From Phalacrocorax aristotelis (taxonomy: Eukaryota; Chordata; Aves; Suliformes; Phalacrocoracidae), in the NCBI RefSeq assembly GCF_949628215.1, contig NC_134276.1:218446610-218510609 (forward strand): a stretch of 64,000 bases of DNA, in the 5' to 3' direction. Each line of letters opens with the position of its first letter. Within the stretch, counting starts at the first letter, position 1. The position numbers and the translations under genes are program-made. Shown piece by piece: positions 33,901 through 46,200 of the stretch. Under the pieces are notes generated by a model, which saw only the letters and a program-made list of their open reading frames with translations, was not told the DNA's origin and did no database searches.

Positions 33901-36900
33901 CTTCCAGAAGCAGCCACGGACGCAGGCACACCTGTGGGGCGGGGAGGAGACGGGTCAGAGCTGCACAGCCCCCCGGGCTGGGGCTCTGGCTGCGAGCTGC
34001 AGGGTTCAGAGTCGCCCACACTGCACCCAAAGCAGTGGAGGGCTCAGCCCCGCTCCAAAACTGCAGAGAAAACGCCCTTGTAACTCACCCAGCACACCCG
34101 AGCCGGGCCCCCACCCCATGCGGCCCCGGGTCCAGCCCTCCGCCTGGCTTTGCATGCCAGCAAGATCCAACATCCCTCCATGCATGAATCATGCCCTCGG
34201 GGGTGGCACTGCAGAGCTGCGAGGCCCAGGGGGACCCCAGCAACCCCGTCACCCACCTGTACATGGCAGAGAGGATCTCCCAGGAGAGCGAGAGGAAGCC
34301 CAGACCCACCAGTGGCAGGGTCACCGCCCGCAGCCACATCGTGAACTCATGGTAGGTGAAGGCTGGAGCGAAGGAAAACCCTCAGGGTCAGAGAGGAGCT
34401 TCTCCTGCCCTGGGGGACACAGGGGGGATAATGGGAAGGCAGCCCCCGTGGGCATGGCTGTGACGTACCCACTTTGGAGTCCAGCAGCCTCTTCTCCCAG
34501 TTGATCTCCAGGCCAAAGTACTGGATGCTCCAGTAGAGCAGGAAGCCGTAGGTGCTCAGCTCCAGCAGGGTGGAGAGGACGGCCCGCAGGCTGGGGGGCC
34601 AGGCTGTGGCAGAGCAGGGCTGCTGAACGCTGGGGGCTCGGCAAGCCTGACCCACCACTGCACGGAGGGGTGCGACCCGTGCCCCGGGAGCCCAGGCAGG
34701 GAGAGGGCATGCGGGCAGCGCTCAGAGCGCATCCCTGCACCCAGCATAACGCGCTGCTTCACGGCGGCCCCGGCTTGAGTGCCCCATGGCCACAGACCCC
34801 CACGCCGGGAGCGGGCAAAGCAGCCATGCTGGCAGCAGCTCTCACAACGCCCAGCCAGAGAGCAGCCGTGGGCAGCCAGAATGCCGCCTCTTGCTGCCGT
34901 CCCCGGGCAGGGTTGGTCAGCGATGGTGGCCTGTCCCTGTCCTACCCCAGGCACAGCAGAGAGGGGACCCCACCTCCCCAAACAGAGCACCCTGGGACTC
35001 ACTGCTGGCGTGCCTCCTCCTGCTGCGCCCCAGCCAGTGCCCCACATGCTCCTCGTCCAGTAGGGAGAAGGCCAGGACGATGGTGAGCATGTTGAAGAAG
35101 TTGTAGTTACCCGTGAGGATGATGAGGACCTGCAGCAGGACCTGGGGAGGAGCGAAGGCAGTGCTGGGTCATCGCAGTGCTGGGGCGGGGGGGCAGAGGA
35201 CATCAGACCCCCACCACCAGCAGCACGGCCACACCAGCCCCCAGCTCCCAGGGGAGTCTTGCCTGCCAGGGCCCACAGACTGAGAAGCCTGTCCTGCCTG
35301 CGGACCAAGACGGTGCCCCTGCCCATGAGGAGCCCCACAGCACCCGGGCAGCAGGAGGGGCTGGAGCAGGGACCCCGCTCTGCCCACCCACCTGGCTGTA
35401 GAAGGCGAAGAGCCGGAGGCGGCGGATGGGTGCAAAGAAGAGGAGCGGGACAGCGATCTCTATGATGTAGGTGGCCACCACACTGAACTTCTGGAACCAG
35501 ACGGGCAGTTGGTGGGCGAACCAGGCGCCCGGTGTGGGGATGCACTGGGTCTCGTAGTGATAGGTGAGAGCTGGGGGGACAGGAGGGGTCAGGGGTGCAG
35601 ACAGGGGTGCAAGAACATGGCTTGGAGCAGGCTGAGCCAACAGAGCCTTGCCCAGAGCCCCACAGATGCCTACGGGGCATGGGAGGCATGGCCTGAAGCT
35701 TGGGGCAATGCCCTGCTGCCCCTGCCTGGTGGGGGTGCCCCAAAGCTCATAGCACCCCGTGACACCCCTCACCTGTGAGCCCCCACCAGGTGGGGCAGCG
35801 GCTGGTCAGCTTCACCACACCAGAGGCGAACATCAGCCGGAAGAGAAGCCAGCGCACCAGCCAGAAGGTGACGCCGTCGTGGGCGCGCCAGACCGTGGAC
35901 CGCCACTTCAGCAGGTGCAGGGGGGCCACCAGCACTGCTAGGAAACCTGCTTCCAGCAGGAGGCTGTCCCTGCGGGGAACACCGCTGTCCCTCACCACCA
36001 CCCCGGGCCGCAGACCCCTCGGGATGGCCAGCTCTGCCCCGCGGTGCTGGCACTGAGACCCCCAGGGTGCCGAGGGGCTGGCAGCCTGCTGCCGCTTCCC
36101 GAGGGGATGTGGCCCTCCCCAGCGTGGGGCTTGGGCAAGCAGAGCCCAGCACAGAGCCCCCCAGCCTTGGAAGGGCTGACTTACCACTGGAAGTAGAGGA
36201 AGACCTGTCCCACCTGTGGGGAGGGGGAACAGAGGTGAGCAGGGTGGGCCGGAGCTGCAGGTTTGGCCCCCCAGGCCCTTCCCCACACCCACCCCACAGA
36301 GAGGTGGCAGAATGGCCATGGGGCGGCTGCAGATCCACTCCCCAGCTCCCTCCTGTCTTCTTTCCTACCACTGGCCAAAGCCAAGGAGCAGAGCAGCAGC
36401 CTCAACTCGCTGCCGAGAGCGGTAGCGCCAGGTGCCTCAGTGCTGCCTGGGTGCTCGCTGCCTGCCCTGCCCGCGGCTGGGTCCAGAGCGGCGCTGGGCA
36501 GCAGAGCAGGCTGCAGGCCCGGCACGGCAGAGCGCTGGAGGGGAGGGAGGCTGGAGCTGGGGAGCAGCAGGGACTTTCTCTCCAGCATCACCTTAAAAGG
36601 GAGCGAGGAGAGAAAGGCCCGGCAGCACACGGGGCCGGGAGCCACACACACCACGCTGCCCGAACACCATGGCACCCTCACAGTCATGCCAGGGGACAGA
36701 GTCCCCATGGGCAAAAGGCACCCAGGGCTCCCTGGCCCTGCGTGGCAGCGGGTGCCACTTCCTCTCCCTGCCAAGGCAGTGAGTCACTCCGGAGCCCCAG
36801 CTCCCACCCTGCCTCTCCTCGGGCCCAAAGCACGGGCCACGCAGCTCGGCAGGGCTGCTGGTGCGAGGGGAGCCGCTCACAATGGCTCCCCGTGGGGCAT

Positions 36901-38450
36901 GGCCACGCACAGTGCTGGGGGACGGGGTAACAGTGCTGCAGCACAGCCCCCCAGCACAGAAGCCCCACTCCCATGGCTGGCCGCTCGCCCTCCTGGCCTC
37001 CCAACACCATTCCCTGCAGGCACCAGTGCTGGGCTTAGCTGGAGCCCTGGCAGGAGGAACCGGCGAGGAATGCCAGCAGCGCCAGCCGCCTTCCTGCAGG
37101 ATAGGAGCTGCCCAACCCGGGAGGGGTTTCCAAGCACAGGCAGTTTTTTTCCACTTTAGTTGCTCTGGTTTCAGAGGGAAGAGAAACCCTCCTCCCCTGC
37201 TGCCTGCGCTAGTGGGCTCTGATTCACCCGAATTCCTCGGCACGAAGCCACCCGCGAGCACAAATGGCTCAGGAGAGCGGGTTTGTGGCTGTGGGGCACA
37301 GAGCTCTCATGCAGCCAGGCAGGGACACGGGGAAGGGCCTGATGCTTGGGGAAAGGACCTGGGGAGAATTTGGCGAGGCCATGGGTGGGCAGGGGAGAGA
37401 GCTGCTTCTGCAGCGGTGCAGAAATCGGCTTTGCAGGCAAGTGTTGGAGGGTTTTATACCAGGAAAGGCACTGAGAACCAGAGCAGGGATGGGGGGCAGG
37501 ATGTCCCCACACGACTGAGGGAGCTGCCAGCACCTTAGCCAAGCTCTGTGGGGGAAGCTGAGCGCGCCGGAGCTTGTAGGACCATACTAACAGAAGAATG
37601 TCACTCCCCCACTCCTCAGTCCCAGCTCTGACCTCCCCACTCACCGTGAGCCACCGCCCGGCCCCACTGATCTCATACCTGGTAAAGCGAGAGATAGAGC
37701 ACCCTGAGCAGGGCGAAGAGCAGGCTGTCCCGCAGGGGCTCGAACAGCAACGCGCCAAAGGAGGCGAGCACGCCGAGGAGGCAGAGCAGCTCCATGCCCA
37801 TCTCCGTATCCAAACCCAGGCGGGGACTGAGCCACAACAGGGTGGGAAAATCCCGTAGTTGCTCCCACAGTCCCTTCCCGGTGAGGCGCAGCACTCTGCG
37901 AGCCGGTAGGATGCCATCCCTCCCGTACAGCCCTGGAAAGGGGATGGTGACGCTGGGGGATGAAGCCTCCCCAGCCCCATACATGTGGGGCAGCAGAACT
38001 AGGAGCCCCCCTCCAACGCCTCGATAAGCGGGGGGCTGGCAGGGGGGGCTCCAGCTGGTTCTCCCTCCTTACTGGTTTCCCAGTTTCCTCATGAAACTGT
38101 GAAAAGAACAGCAGCGGGAAGAGCCCACGTGGAGCCCAGCGGCTGCCAGACCCAGGCTGGCCACGTAGAAGGAAAACGAAGGCCCTGCCTGTTGCGGGAT
38201 CAGCGCGGGCAGGGCTCGGTGGTGGTGCTGGGGGGGGGGGTGAGGGTCTGCCAGCCACCCTGCCCCGGTGCGGCCTACCCGCCTCGGTGCGGCCTACCCG
38301 GCCCCCGCAGCCCAGCCCCAGGCGGACCCCGGTCCCCTCCCCTCCCACCGTACCGGGGATCTGGACGTAGAGCGAGGCGAAGGCGGCGAGGTAAGCGGCG
38401 GCCAACCCGGCCAGAAACAGCGACCGCGGCCGCCGCGGCGGCTCCCCCAT
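30981..38450 (-). CDS. LMF2: Lipase maturation factor 2
   Basis: Fourteen coding exons on the minus strand: 38,450-38,354; 37,932-37,679; 36,213-36,185; 35,969-35,773; 35,570-35,392; 35,141-35,003; 34,603-34,469; 34,362-34,257; 33,931-33,835; 33,699-33,517; 32,452-32,284; 31,970-31,859; 31,526-31,418; 31,331-30,981. They give 718 residues (human 707). LMF2 is a multi-pass ER membrane protein related to LMF1, which is needed for folding of dimeric lipases. Family blocks are clear: [59 protein letters not shown] and [11 protein letters not shown]. The tail is strongly basic and ends KKKK, compatible with a KKxx ER-retrieval signal. Exon 3 is only 29 bases. A CR1 copy lies in intron 10, 14 bases from the exon 10 donor. 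Some TM segments are missing from the short N-terminal exon, as in other family members. Confidence 0.97.
32763..33501 (+). mobile_element. CR1 LINE fragment in LMF2 intron 10
   Basis: About 740 bp of CR1 3' region on the plus strand, antisense to LMF2. It includes 'gtcacaccaaccccaggcaa', 'ttcaaacaacatgtagacg' and 'gttggactcgatggtctta', and lacks the final CR1 tail. It is very similar over about 700 bp to the copy ending near 40,010, so both belong to one young subfamily. It borders exon 10: the splice donor is at 33,516. Confidence 0.92.
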
Positions 38451-38690
38451 GGCGGCGGCACCGGCACCGCCACCGGCACCGCGCCCGCTGCGCGGCGACG
38501 TCAGCGCGCACGGAGCGTCACCGCGCCCCGCCCCGCCCCGCCCCGCGCGTCACCTCGGGCGGGAAGCACAAAATGGCGGCGGTGCCCGGTGAGCGGGGAC
38601 GGGGGGTCGGGGTCGGCGTCGGCGTCAGGGGAAGGGGATCGGGATCGGGATCGGACTGGGCCCCGCCCGGTCCCGGAGCCCCGGCTCCCA
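38240..38690. promoter_or_regulatory. LMF2/NCAPH2 divergent CpG-island promoter
   Basis: A CpG-dense block covers the LMF2 start codon (38,450, minus) and extends toward NCAPH2 (plus). It contains four 'ccccg' direct repeats (SP1-type) at 38,526-38,545 and AAAATGGCGGC, a YY1-type start-site motif, at 38,570-38,580. It is the natural start region for both genes. The NCAPH2 ATG is 1.6 kb further on, beyond the CR1 insertions. Confidence 0.65.
38540..38588 (+). other. NCAPH2: Candidate NCAPH2 non-coding exon 1
   Basis: A short exon-like stretch ends in CCCG|GTGAGC (donor at 38,589) just after the YY1-type motif, and an acceptor-like GAGCAG precedes the NCAPH2 start exon at 40,200. Splicing them would leave ATGGCGGCG at 38,573 as an upstream start out of frame with the NCAPH2 ATG, so either this ATG is skipped, transcription starts downstream of it, or another acceptor is used. 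The boundaries are tentative. Confidence 0.35.
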
Positions 38691-38714
38691 GGTGCCAGCC
38701 CGCTGGCGTTGTGC

Positions 38715-38862
38715 TCTCCTGTGAAGCTGAGGGGAGACCTCATCCCTCTCCACAGCTGCCTGAAGGCAGGTCGGTCTCTTCTCCCAGTAACAAGCGACAG
38801 GACGAGAGGAAACGTCCTCAAGTTGCACCGGGGGAGGTTTAGATTGGATATTAGTCCATAAA
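38715..38862 (+). mobile_element. CR1 LINE fragment (older)
   Basis: A piece of a CR1 3' region containing 'agctgaggggagacctcat', 'gacaggacgagaggaaac' and 'ggaggtttagattggatatt'. It stops abruptly where a second CR1 begins, so the downstream tail is missing. Confidence 0.85.
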
Positions 38863-40010
38863 GTCCTGGACTTTAGTGAAGCCTTTGACACTCTCTTCCC
38901 ACAGTATCCTCCTGTAGAAGGCAGAAGCTCATGGCTTAGGCGGGTGTGCTCTTTGCTGGTTAAAAAACGCTGGCTGGTGGCCGAGCCCAGGGAGCTGGGG
39001 TGATCGGAGCTAAGCCCAGCTAGTGGCTGGTTGCAAGCAGGGTTCCCCAGGGCTCAGTGTTGGGGCCAGTCTTGTTTAATGTATTTATCAATGATCTGGA
39101 TAGAGGGACTGAGTGTGCCCTCGGTGAGTTTGCAGCTGACACCAAGTTGGGTGGGAGTGTTGATCTGCTGGAGGGCAGGAAGGCTCTGCAGAGGGACCTG
39201 GGCAGGCTGGATCAATGGGCCAAGCTCAGCTGGGTGAGGTTTAACAAGGCCAAGTGCCAGGTCCTGCTCTTGGGTCACACCAACCCCAGGCAACGCTGCA
39301 GGTTTGGGACAGAGGGGCTGGAAAGTGCCTGGCGGAGAAGGCCCTGGGGGGGCTGGCTGACAGCTGGCTGGGCATGAGCCAGCAGTGCCCAGGTGGCCAA
39401 GGAGGTCACCAGCCCCCGGGCTTGTGTCAGCACTGGTGTGGCCAGCAGGAGCCAGGCAGGGATGGGGCCCCTGTGCTCGGCGCTGGGGAGGCCCCACCTC
39501 GAGTGCTGGGCTCAGGTTTGGGCCCCTCGGGACAAGAAGGCCCCTGAGGGGCTGGAGCGTGTCCAGAGAAGGGCAGCGGGGCTGGGGCAGGGTCTGGAGC
39601 ACAAGTGTGCTGGGGGGTGGCTGAGGGAGCTGGGGAGGTTTAGCCTGGAGAAGAGGGGGCTGAGGGGAGCCCTTGTCACTCTCTGCAGCTGCCTGAGAGG
39701 GGCTGGAGTGAGGGGGGGGGTTGGTCTCTGCTCCCAAGTCACCAGTGATGGGACGAAAGGAAACAGCCTCAAGCTGCGTCAGGGGAGGTTTAGGTTGGAG
39801 ATTAGGAAAAAATTCCTTCACCAAAAGGGTTGTCAAGCCCTGGCACAGGCTGCTCAGAGAGGTGGGGGAGTCACCATTCCTGGGGGCATTCAAACAACAT
39901 GTAGACGTGGCACTTGGTGACATGGTTTATGAGGCCTGGTAGTGTTGGGTTGGCAGTTGGACTTGGTGGTCTCAAGGGCCTTTTCCAACCTTAATGATCC
40001 TATGTATACC
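38863..40010 (+). mobile_element. CR1 LINE fragment with reverse transcriptase remnant
   Basis: The longest CR1 in the window, about 1.15 kb. Its 5' part retains parts of the ORF2 reverse transcriptase: a DFSEAFDT-like block (38,868-38,895), [16 protein letters not shown] (39,050-39,100) and FAADTKLGG in place of the catalytic FADDTKL (39,128-39,155), so it could not encode an active enzyme. The 3' end 'ccttttccaaccttaatgat' is close to a complete CR1 tail. It sits between the LMF2/NCAPH2 CpG island and the NCAPH2 start exon. Confidence 0.93.
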
Positions 40011-40216
40011 GAAAATTTGTGTTTCTGTTGTGGTGTGGTTAACTGCAGGTTTCTACACTAACTGGCTATTGCAAGATGTCAGCAGTGCACAGCCCTAGGT
40101 GACCTGCCACCCTCAGATGTCACCTGCAGGATCATCCAGTGAGAAACAGGTGGTTTAAGCCTGTTTAAACGACGCTGAGGTCTGCCTGGCCGCTGAGCAG
40201 TCAGGGAGCTGTCACC

Positions 40217-43200
40217 ATGGAGGAGGTGGAGTCACGCTTTGTGCACCTCCTGCAGCCCATCCGCGACCTCACCAAGAACTGGGAGGTGGATGTGGCCAGC
40301 CAGCTTGGGGAGTACCTGGAGGAGGTAAGGGGGGGCCCTGTGTCCCCTGCGCTGGGTTGGGGAGGTTGGGGTGATGCCCTTTGGCCCTGCCTGCACTCCT
40401 GCAGCCCCCTGTTGCGCTCTTGCCTGTCCCCTCTCGCTGTGCTACCCTCAAATCCAGCCTGCAAATCAGTGTTTCGTTTTCTTCCTTTTGCATGTTTCAC
40501 AGCTGGATCAAATCTGCATTTCCTTTGACAATGGCAAAACCACCATGAACTTCGCAGAAGCGGCCCTGCTGATCCAGGGCTCTGCATGCATCTACAGTAG
40601 GAAGGTGAGGAAGCCAGCGGCAACTGCCGCATCCTGGCCCTGGTCCGGTCACCCTACCCGTTCAGCAGTCCCTCAGCTGGTGGTCCTGAGGCTGAGCTCC
40701 ACGGGGGCTGCTCTGGGGAATGGGTTCTGAAAGGCTTGAGCATAATAATGACTCACAGATAGGAAAGGATAGAGATTGACAATTCTCAAATTCAATCACT
40801 TTATCCGTGTTGGGCTTGGCAGCCTGGGAAGGAGCAAGAATTTTGCTGTTCAGCACTTTTCTCCTCTAGAGGGCAGAATATGAAAACTCTGCTTCCCCAA
40901 ATCTGGCCTGAGAATGGCTCAGTGAAAAGAACGAGATTATCAAGGAATTGAGCTCTTGCTGCCTGAAGATAAGGGCAGGGCGGTGGTTCATCCTGGCATC
41001 AGCCGGAGTAGCTTTTCTGGGAGCTGCTTTCTCCTTCTCCAAGAGGCTGGTCCCTGTCTTGCAGGTGGAGTATCTCTACTCGCTGGTCTACCAGACGCTC
41101 GACCTCATCTCCAATAAAAAGTAAGTGGAGTCCCTGCCCCGGCGAGGCAGCTTTGCCAGGATCAGGGCTGCCGCCTTCCAGCGTGCCTTTGCTGCCTTGG
41201 CAGAACGCACTGCCGTGCGCTTCTGCCTCGCTGCTCTCGCCCTCTGCGTTGCAGTAAGGCCCGAGCCCTTCTGCGGGCAGTGGGGAAAGCTTTCCAGCAG
41301 AGGTTTGGCAGCTCCTGCCTCGAGAGCGTGCGAGCTCTGTGCCCTCTTTTGGGGATGAGGCTGGGGCTTGCCCCACCCACAGCGAGAGCCTGTGGGAAGG
41401 TCTGTGATCCCGCCTCAGCTCTGAGCTGGAGAAAACCTGTCGCAGTCAGTCAGTCTCGAGCCCTGTAAAAAGTTCTTTGAAGCAGAAGGACTTTTGTGGC
41501 TGCAGGAAAGCCCCATGGTGGGACTTGCTTCTGCCCAGAAGGCCCGGGGCAACGCTCATCCCCACACACTCTCCCAGTGGCATCATCCTGCGGTTTTCTG
41601 CCTTTGCTGTTGCGTAAGGAGGAGGCAGAGCCCAGTGTCCCGCAGCGTAAATCTTAGCGGGCAAGAAACTGTCCTGTGTGGCAAAGCAGCCTGTGATTTG
41701 TTTTCCCCCATACAGCTGGAAGTGGGGCTCTGCCCTTGCGGCTGCAGTTCTCAAGCTGCTTTGCGTAACTTGCTGGCTGCTGCCCGGCGCCACCTCTAAA
41801 TATGCTCTCTGCTGAGGAGAGGTCAGCTAACAGCACCCTCCCATCTGTGCTCAGGCTGGGGATTTGGGGAGAGAGGAGGTTTTTGTGCTGCACCTCGCTC
41901 CAAAGTGACTCCAACCACGCAAATAAGCTTCCTGAAGTGACGGTCCTGCCTCGCTTTGCCCAGCCGTGAACTCCACTCCTAGGAAATACCGCTTTTTCTT
42001 TGGGAAGGTCAAGGCAGAGGACTGGGAAGATCCTCTGCTTGGGCTGGAGCAACCTCTGGCTGCTGCGGAGGTTTCCGAAACTCTCTGACAATTTTTCTCT
42101 GTGCTGTGGGATTGAAGTGAAACATTCCCTCCTCTTTCTGTAACAGCCTCTGAGCTGGAACTGCAGGATGTTTTTGCTCCAGATAGGATTTGTGGGGCTG
42201 GCTGGATCCCCCCTTCCCACAAACCCCAGTTCCTTTTCAGCCCCCACCGCCTTCCTGGGCAGGCGCAGAGGAGCACCAAGAGCGTGTTACCTCGCTCTTG
42301 CCAGGGGAGCATGCTGACAGCACAGCTGTCCAGCGGTGCTGACGGTCACATCGTCGCCTCTCTGTGCTCCCGCTTAGAGACGCCGCAGCGGGGTTGGAGG
42401 GGACCTGCGGCTGCTTCGCCTCCAGCCCTTCGCTGCTGCCCCACGTGGATCCTGACTGTGTGTTTTGCTCCCTGACTCAGGCGGGAAAAACAGCCCAGCT
42501 CCGTGGGGCCTGATGGCAAAGACGCCGACGCGACCTTTGGGGCTGAGGAGAAGGAGGAGGTGAGAGGGGCCCCAGCGTGGGGAGCAGAGCGCTCGGTGGC
42601 TTGTGTGTGTGGCCAGAGCTGGTTTCAGCTGCTGGCAAAAGCTGCAGCTCCGCTGCCTCTGCCGCTGGGTCTGTCCTGGCGCCGTGGGAGTGCCCCGTGT
42701 CCGCCCCCCAGCTCTGGTTAGGGCCTCTCAGTGGCGGTGCGGCCCGGCAGGCCAAGCCGGCGTGACCACTGGTGGGGGTCTCTCTGCAGTTCCTCTCCCT
42801 GGACGACATCGAGGACAGCAGCCAGGCAAGCGTGGACATGAAGAAGGAACATCAGCCCAATGTAAGAGATGGCGTTCTCCTTTTCCATCCCACTCTGTGT
42901 CGGGGTTTCCCGGGACGAATCCCGCAGGCTCTGTGGGGGCAGTGCTGCTCAGGCAGCGCTGTGCCATGCCAGGCGCCTTCCCTGGGGTCCATCCTGCCCT
43001 GCCACCCTCATGCTGCCTTGCCTTTGCAGGCTGTGAACATTGTTCCCTTGACTCCGATGTCTTTGGTCCCCCTGGAAGAGGCCGAGAAGAGAGACAACCC
43101 TCTGTTTAGGTGACAGCCCCCCTCGCTGTGCCCCTCAGCCACCCCTGCAGGTTTAGCTGGGCCCCCGCCATTACTGTAGCAGGATCAGGCTTTCCCTGTG

Positions 43201-46200
43201 CCTTATCCCAGGAAGTAGTGATTTCCCAATTCAAACTGGAAGGTAGAATAATCCCACCGGATCCGGAGAGCTGCGGGGCGTGGAGTCCTCTTGTGAAGGC
43301 AGGGCAGGAGGGTCCCCAGGCGAGGGACCAGCCAGGGATGAGCTGGGAAACCCAGCGGGGCTGTGCTGGGCCGGCAGAGCTGAGAATAGCTGGGGCTGAT
43401 CCCCCCTGGAGCAGGGGGGCTTTGGTTTTGGGGACACCACTGCGGGGCTCCCCCTGAGGCAGGCCAGTGCCCCCCTCCCTGGGCTCCCAGCAGGACAGGG
43501 CAGAGCCTGGTCTTGGGGTCCCCTGACGGGTCTTTGCCCTCAGCCGGAAAGGGGAGATGCTCGGCAGCCGGAAGGATTTTCGTATGAACACCTGCACCCC
43601 TCATGCCACTGGAGCTTTCCTGCTGGAGCTGGCGGGCCTCTCCCCCACCTGCCTGCAGCAGCGGCAGTGTGAGAGGAGCCCCAGCAGAGCGGCAGGTACG
43701 GGGGGCTTGGGGCGCAGATCGCCTCCCAGGGTGGCAGGGCCCCTGGCTGCCAGAGACAGTCGGCTGCTGGGTGAGGGCAGGGTGCTGACACCGGCCGCTG
43801 CCCCCTGCCCACTCCCTGGCTGTGTGGGGCGGCTGCCTGCGGCTGTCAGCCTTGCTGGGGCCGGCGGAAAGGGGCAGCGCTGGCAGCTGGGGCTGCAGCG
43901 GGCAGCGGCGGTGCGGGGGCCCGGCTGGGGTGGCTGGTGACTTCTTGCTGCTGTTGCCTCAGCAGGAGTGCCGTCCTGCGTCCTCGGCAGCCCGAGGGAG
44001 AGTGTGAGCATTGGTGGGGCTCCCATCCAGGCGCTGAGCTTCTCTGAAGACGGAGGTGAGATGCGCGTGGCTGGCAGGCTGAGGGGAGACCTGGCTGTTT
44101 GTCCTTGCCACCTGTGTGTCTGGCTGGGCTGGGCAGAGCTGTGTGTGTTCAAGTGGCTGCTGCTGCGTGGGGCGCTCCTGTCCTCTGCTGTATCGTGGCA
44201 GTCTGGTCTTCCCGGCAGCTTCACTAGCCCCTTGGCCATGGCAAGTGAAGCTCCCTGGGGAACACCATGGCAGATGGGGTGGAAATGGGGAATCCCAGGG
44301 GCTCTGCGGTGTTTGACTATTTATCTCCCCTGCCGGGTGCTGCAGGGCCAGACGATGACAACAGCAGAGGGGACGACGTGGAAATGGCTCCAGTTGCTAA
44401 TGAACACATCGAGGCGCAGAGGGTAGGCATGGGCAGGGGCTTGTGGGGGCAGTGCCACCGTCCTGCTCCTATCCCGGCACCCGGCTGGCCCTGCTGTGCT
44501 GCCTGGTGCTGTGGGAAGCTCACCGGCTCATTCTGTGTCTGCCAGAATGCACCCAGGCCGAAGGGGTACATGCTGCGGGAGCGAGCCCCTGCCGAGGAAC
44601 CCAAAGCCCACATCAAGGTAGGGAGGCCCAGAGCTGGGCAGCCGGTCTGAGTCTGCGGGGGACACCTCTGCCCTCCCCGCCGTGCTCGTGCCAACAGTGG
44701 GGTCACCTGCTGAGCCGGGTGGCTCCTGTGCGCCCACCCTGGGGTGCCACAGAACTCATCCGGGAGCAGAGTGGCCCAGAGCTTTGCCGCCTCCATCTGT
44801 GCTCGCTCCTCCCCCAGGAGATGCTGGATCCATGGCAAAGCCTCGACCCCTTCGGTGACTCTGAGGACAAACCGTTTAAGAAAGGTATTTGAGGTGGAGC
44901 TGGGGAAGAGGGGCGGCTCCCGGGTTCTGATTTGCCCTGGACAGGTCGGGGCCTGGCTGCGCAGGGGCAGCAAGGCTTGGCTTTCCAGCCGCTTGTCCTT
45001 CAGTGTCCCCAGAGCTACAGTGGGTCTTTCCCAGCCCCGTGATGGGCAGAGAGGCCTGGGAGAGGGGCAGCTGCCCCGTCCTGGGCCCTGGGGGGTGGCT
45101 GGGCCGTGCCTGGAGCAGGGGCACGGGACTCTCCCTGTGGCACCTGCTGCAGGGCTGCTGATCTCTGCCTGCCTCCAGGGAGGCCCTTCCTGGTGCCGCA
45201 CGGCCTGGATGATGTGGTTGGTGGCAAGCGGAAGAGGAAGGGATCGAGGAAGCTCCAGGACTTCATGAAATGGTTCTCTGCAGCCTGTGAGTATCGTAGC
45301 CATGGCGTTTCCCGCAGGATCTGGCCATGATCCGGCCAGTCTCTTGGCAGGACCCTCCTCTGCCTCACCCAAACCCCTCCACCATGGGCGCTCCAGTCTT
45401 GGCTGGCCCTGTTCAGCTGCGGCTTCGGTCCTGCAGCTGGCGTCTCTGCTCTGGTCTCGGCCTTGCTGGAGCTGCCCAGGCAACTCCATCCCGTTTGCTG
45501 AGTGGGATGCAAATGACCCTCGCTGGCCCAGGACCTCCTCACCCGGGCTTGTACCTTAACTGAGGCACCGAGGAGAAAGGAGCAGTCGACCTGAGGCAGA
45601 AGCAGCTGCCGGGGGCTCCACCTCGGCAGGGCATTGGCAGGACATGTTTACAGCTGGTGCAGGGCGAGAGTTGAGTAACAGTGGCCTAAATATAAGGGGG
45701 GGATGTCATACTGCGGCGGGTTGGAGCGCAGGTCCCCCCACTTCCATGCCTCTGAGGTGTCCTCTATGCTGTGCCAAGCCCCTCACTCCCTCTCCAAAGG
45801 CCTGGGGGCTGCAGCTCTTGGTGGCTCTTCCCGACATGGCCGGGACGCCTCTGGGGGAAGGTGGTGGCTCTGGAGGTGACAACTGGCTTGTCACACACCG
45901 CGAGGGTAGTGGAAGTGGTTGGCGGTGCTGTCACCAGGGGGTGCCTGGCACCACCAGCCCTCACACGCCTGTTCTCCCTGCCAGCTTACTGGGGAGTATT
46001 TGTGGGGTTGGCACCTTTGACCACTCCTGACTTGGATCCTCTCTGGTTCCCCTAGACAACAACGTTCCTGACAGCAGGAAACCCAAGAGGAAAGGGCCGA
46101 CATTTGCAGGTGAGCAGGGCATGCTGGAGAGGTGCCGTTTTGCTCCCAGCCTGCAGCTCTCACTGCCCCTTGGTATCTGGGGCTGAGCAGAGGCAAAGGC

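Noticed and set aside
34469-34473. Alternative LMF2 exon 7 donor at AAA|GTGGGT
   Set aside because: It puts the next exon out of frame; the donor four bases later (GTACGT) restores the conserved FTYHEF sequence.
38868-39155. Reverse-transcriptase-like peptides near NCAPH2
   Set aside because: They belong to a CR1 LINE fragment and not to a host gene.
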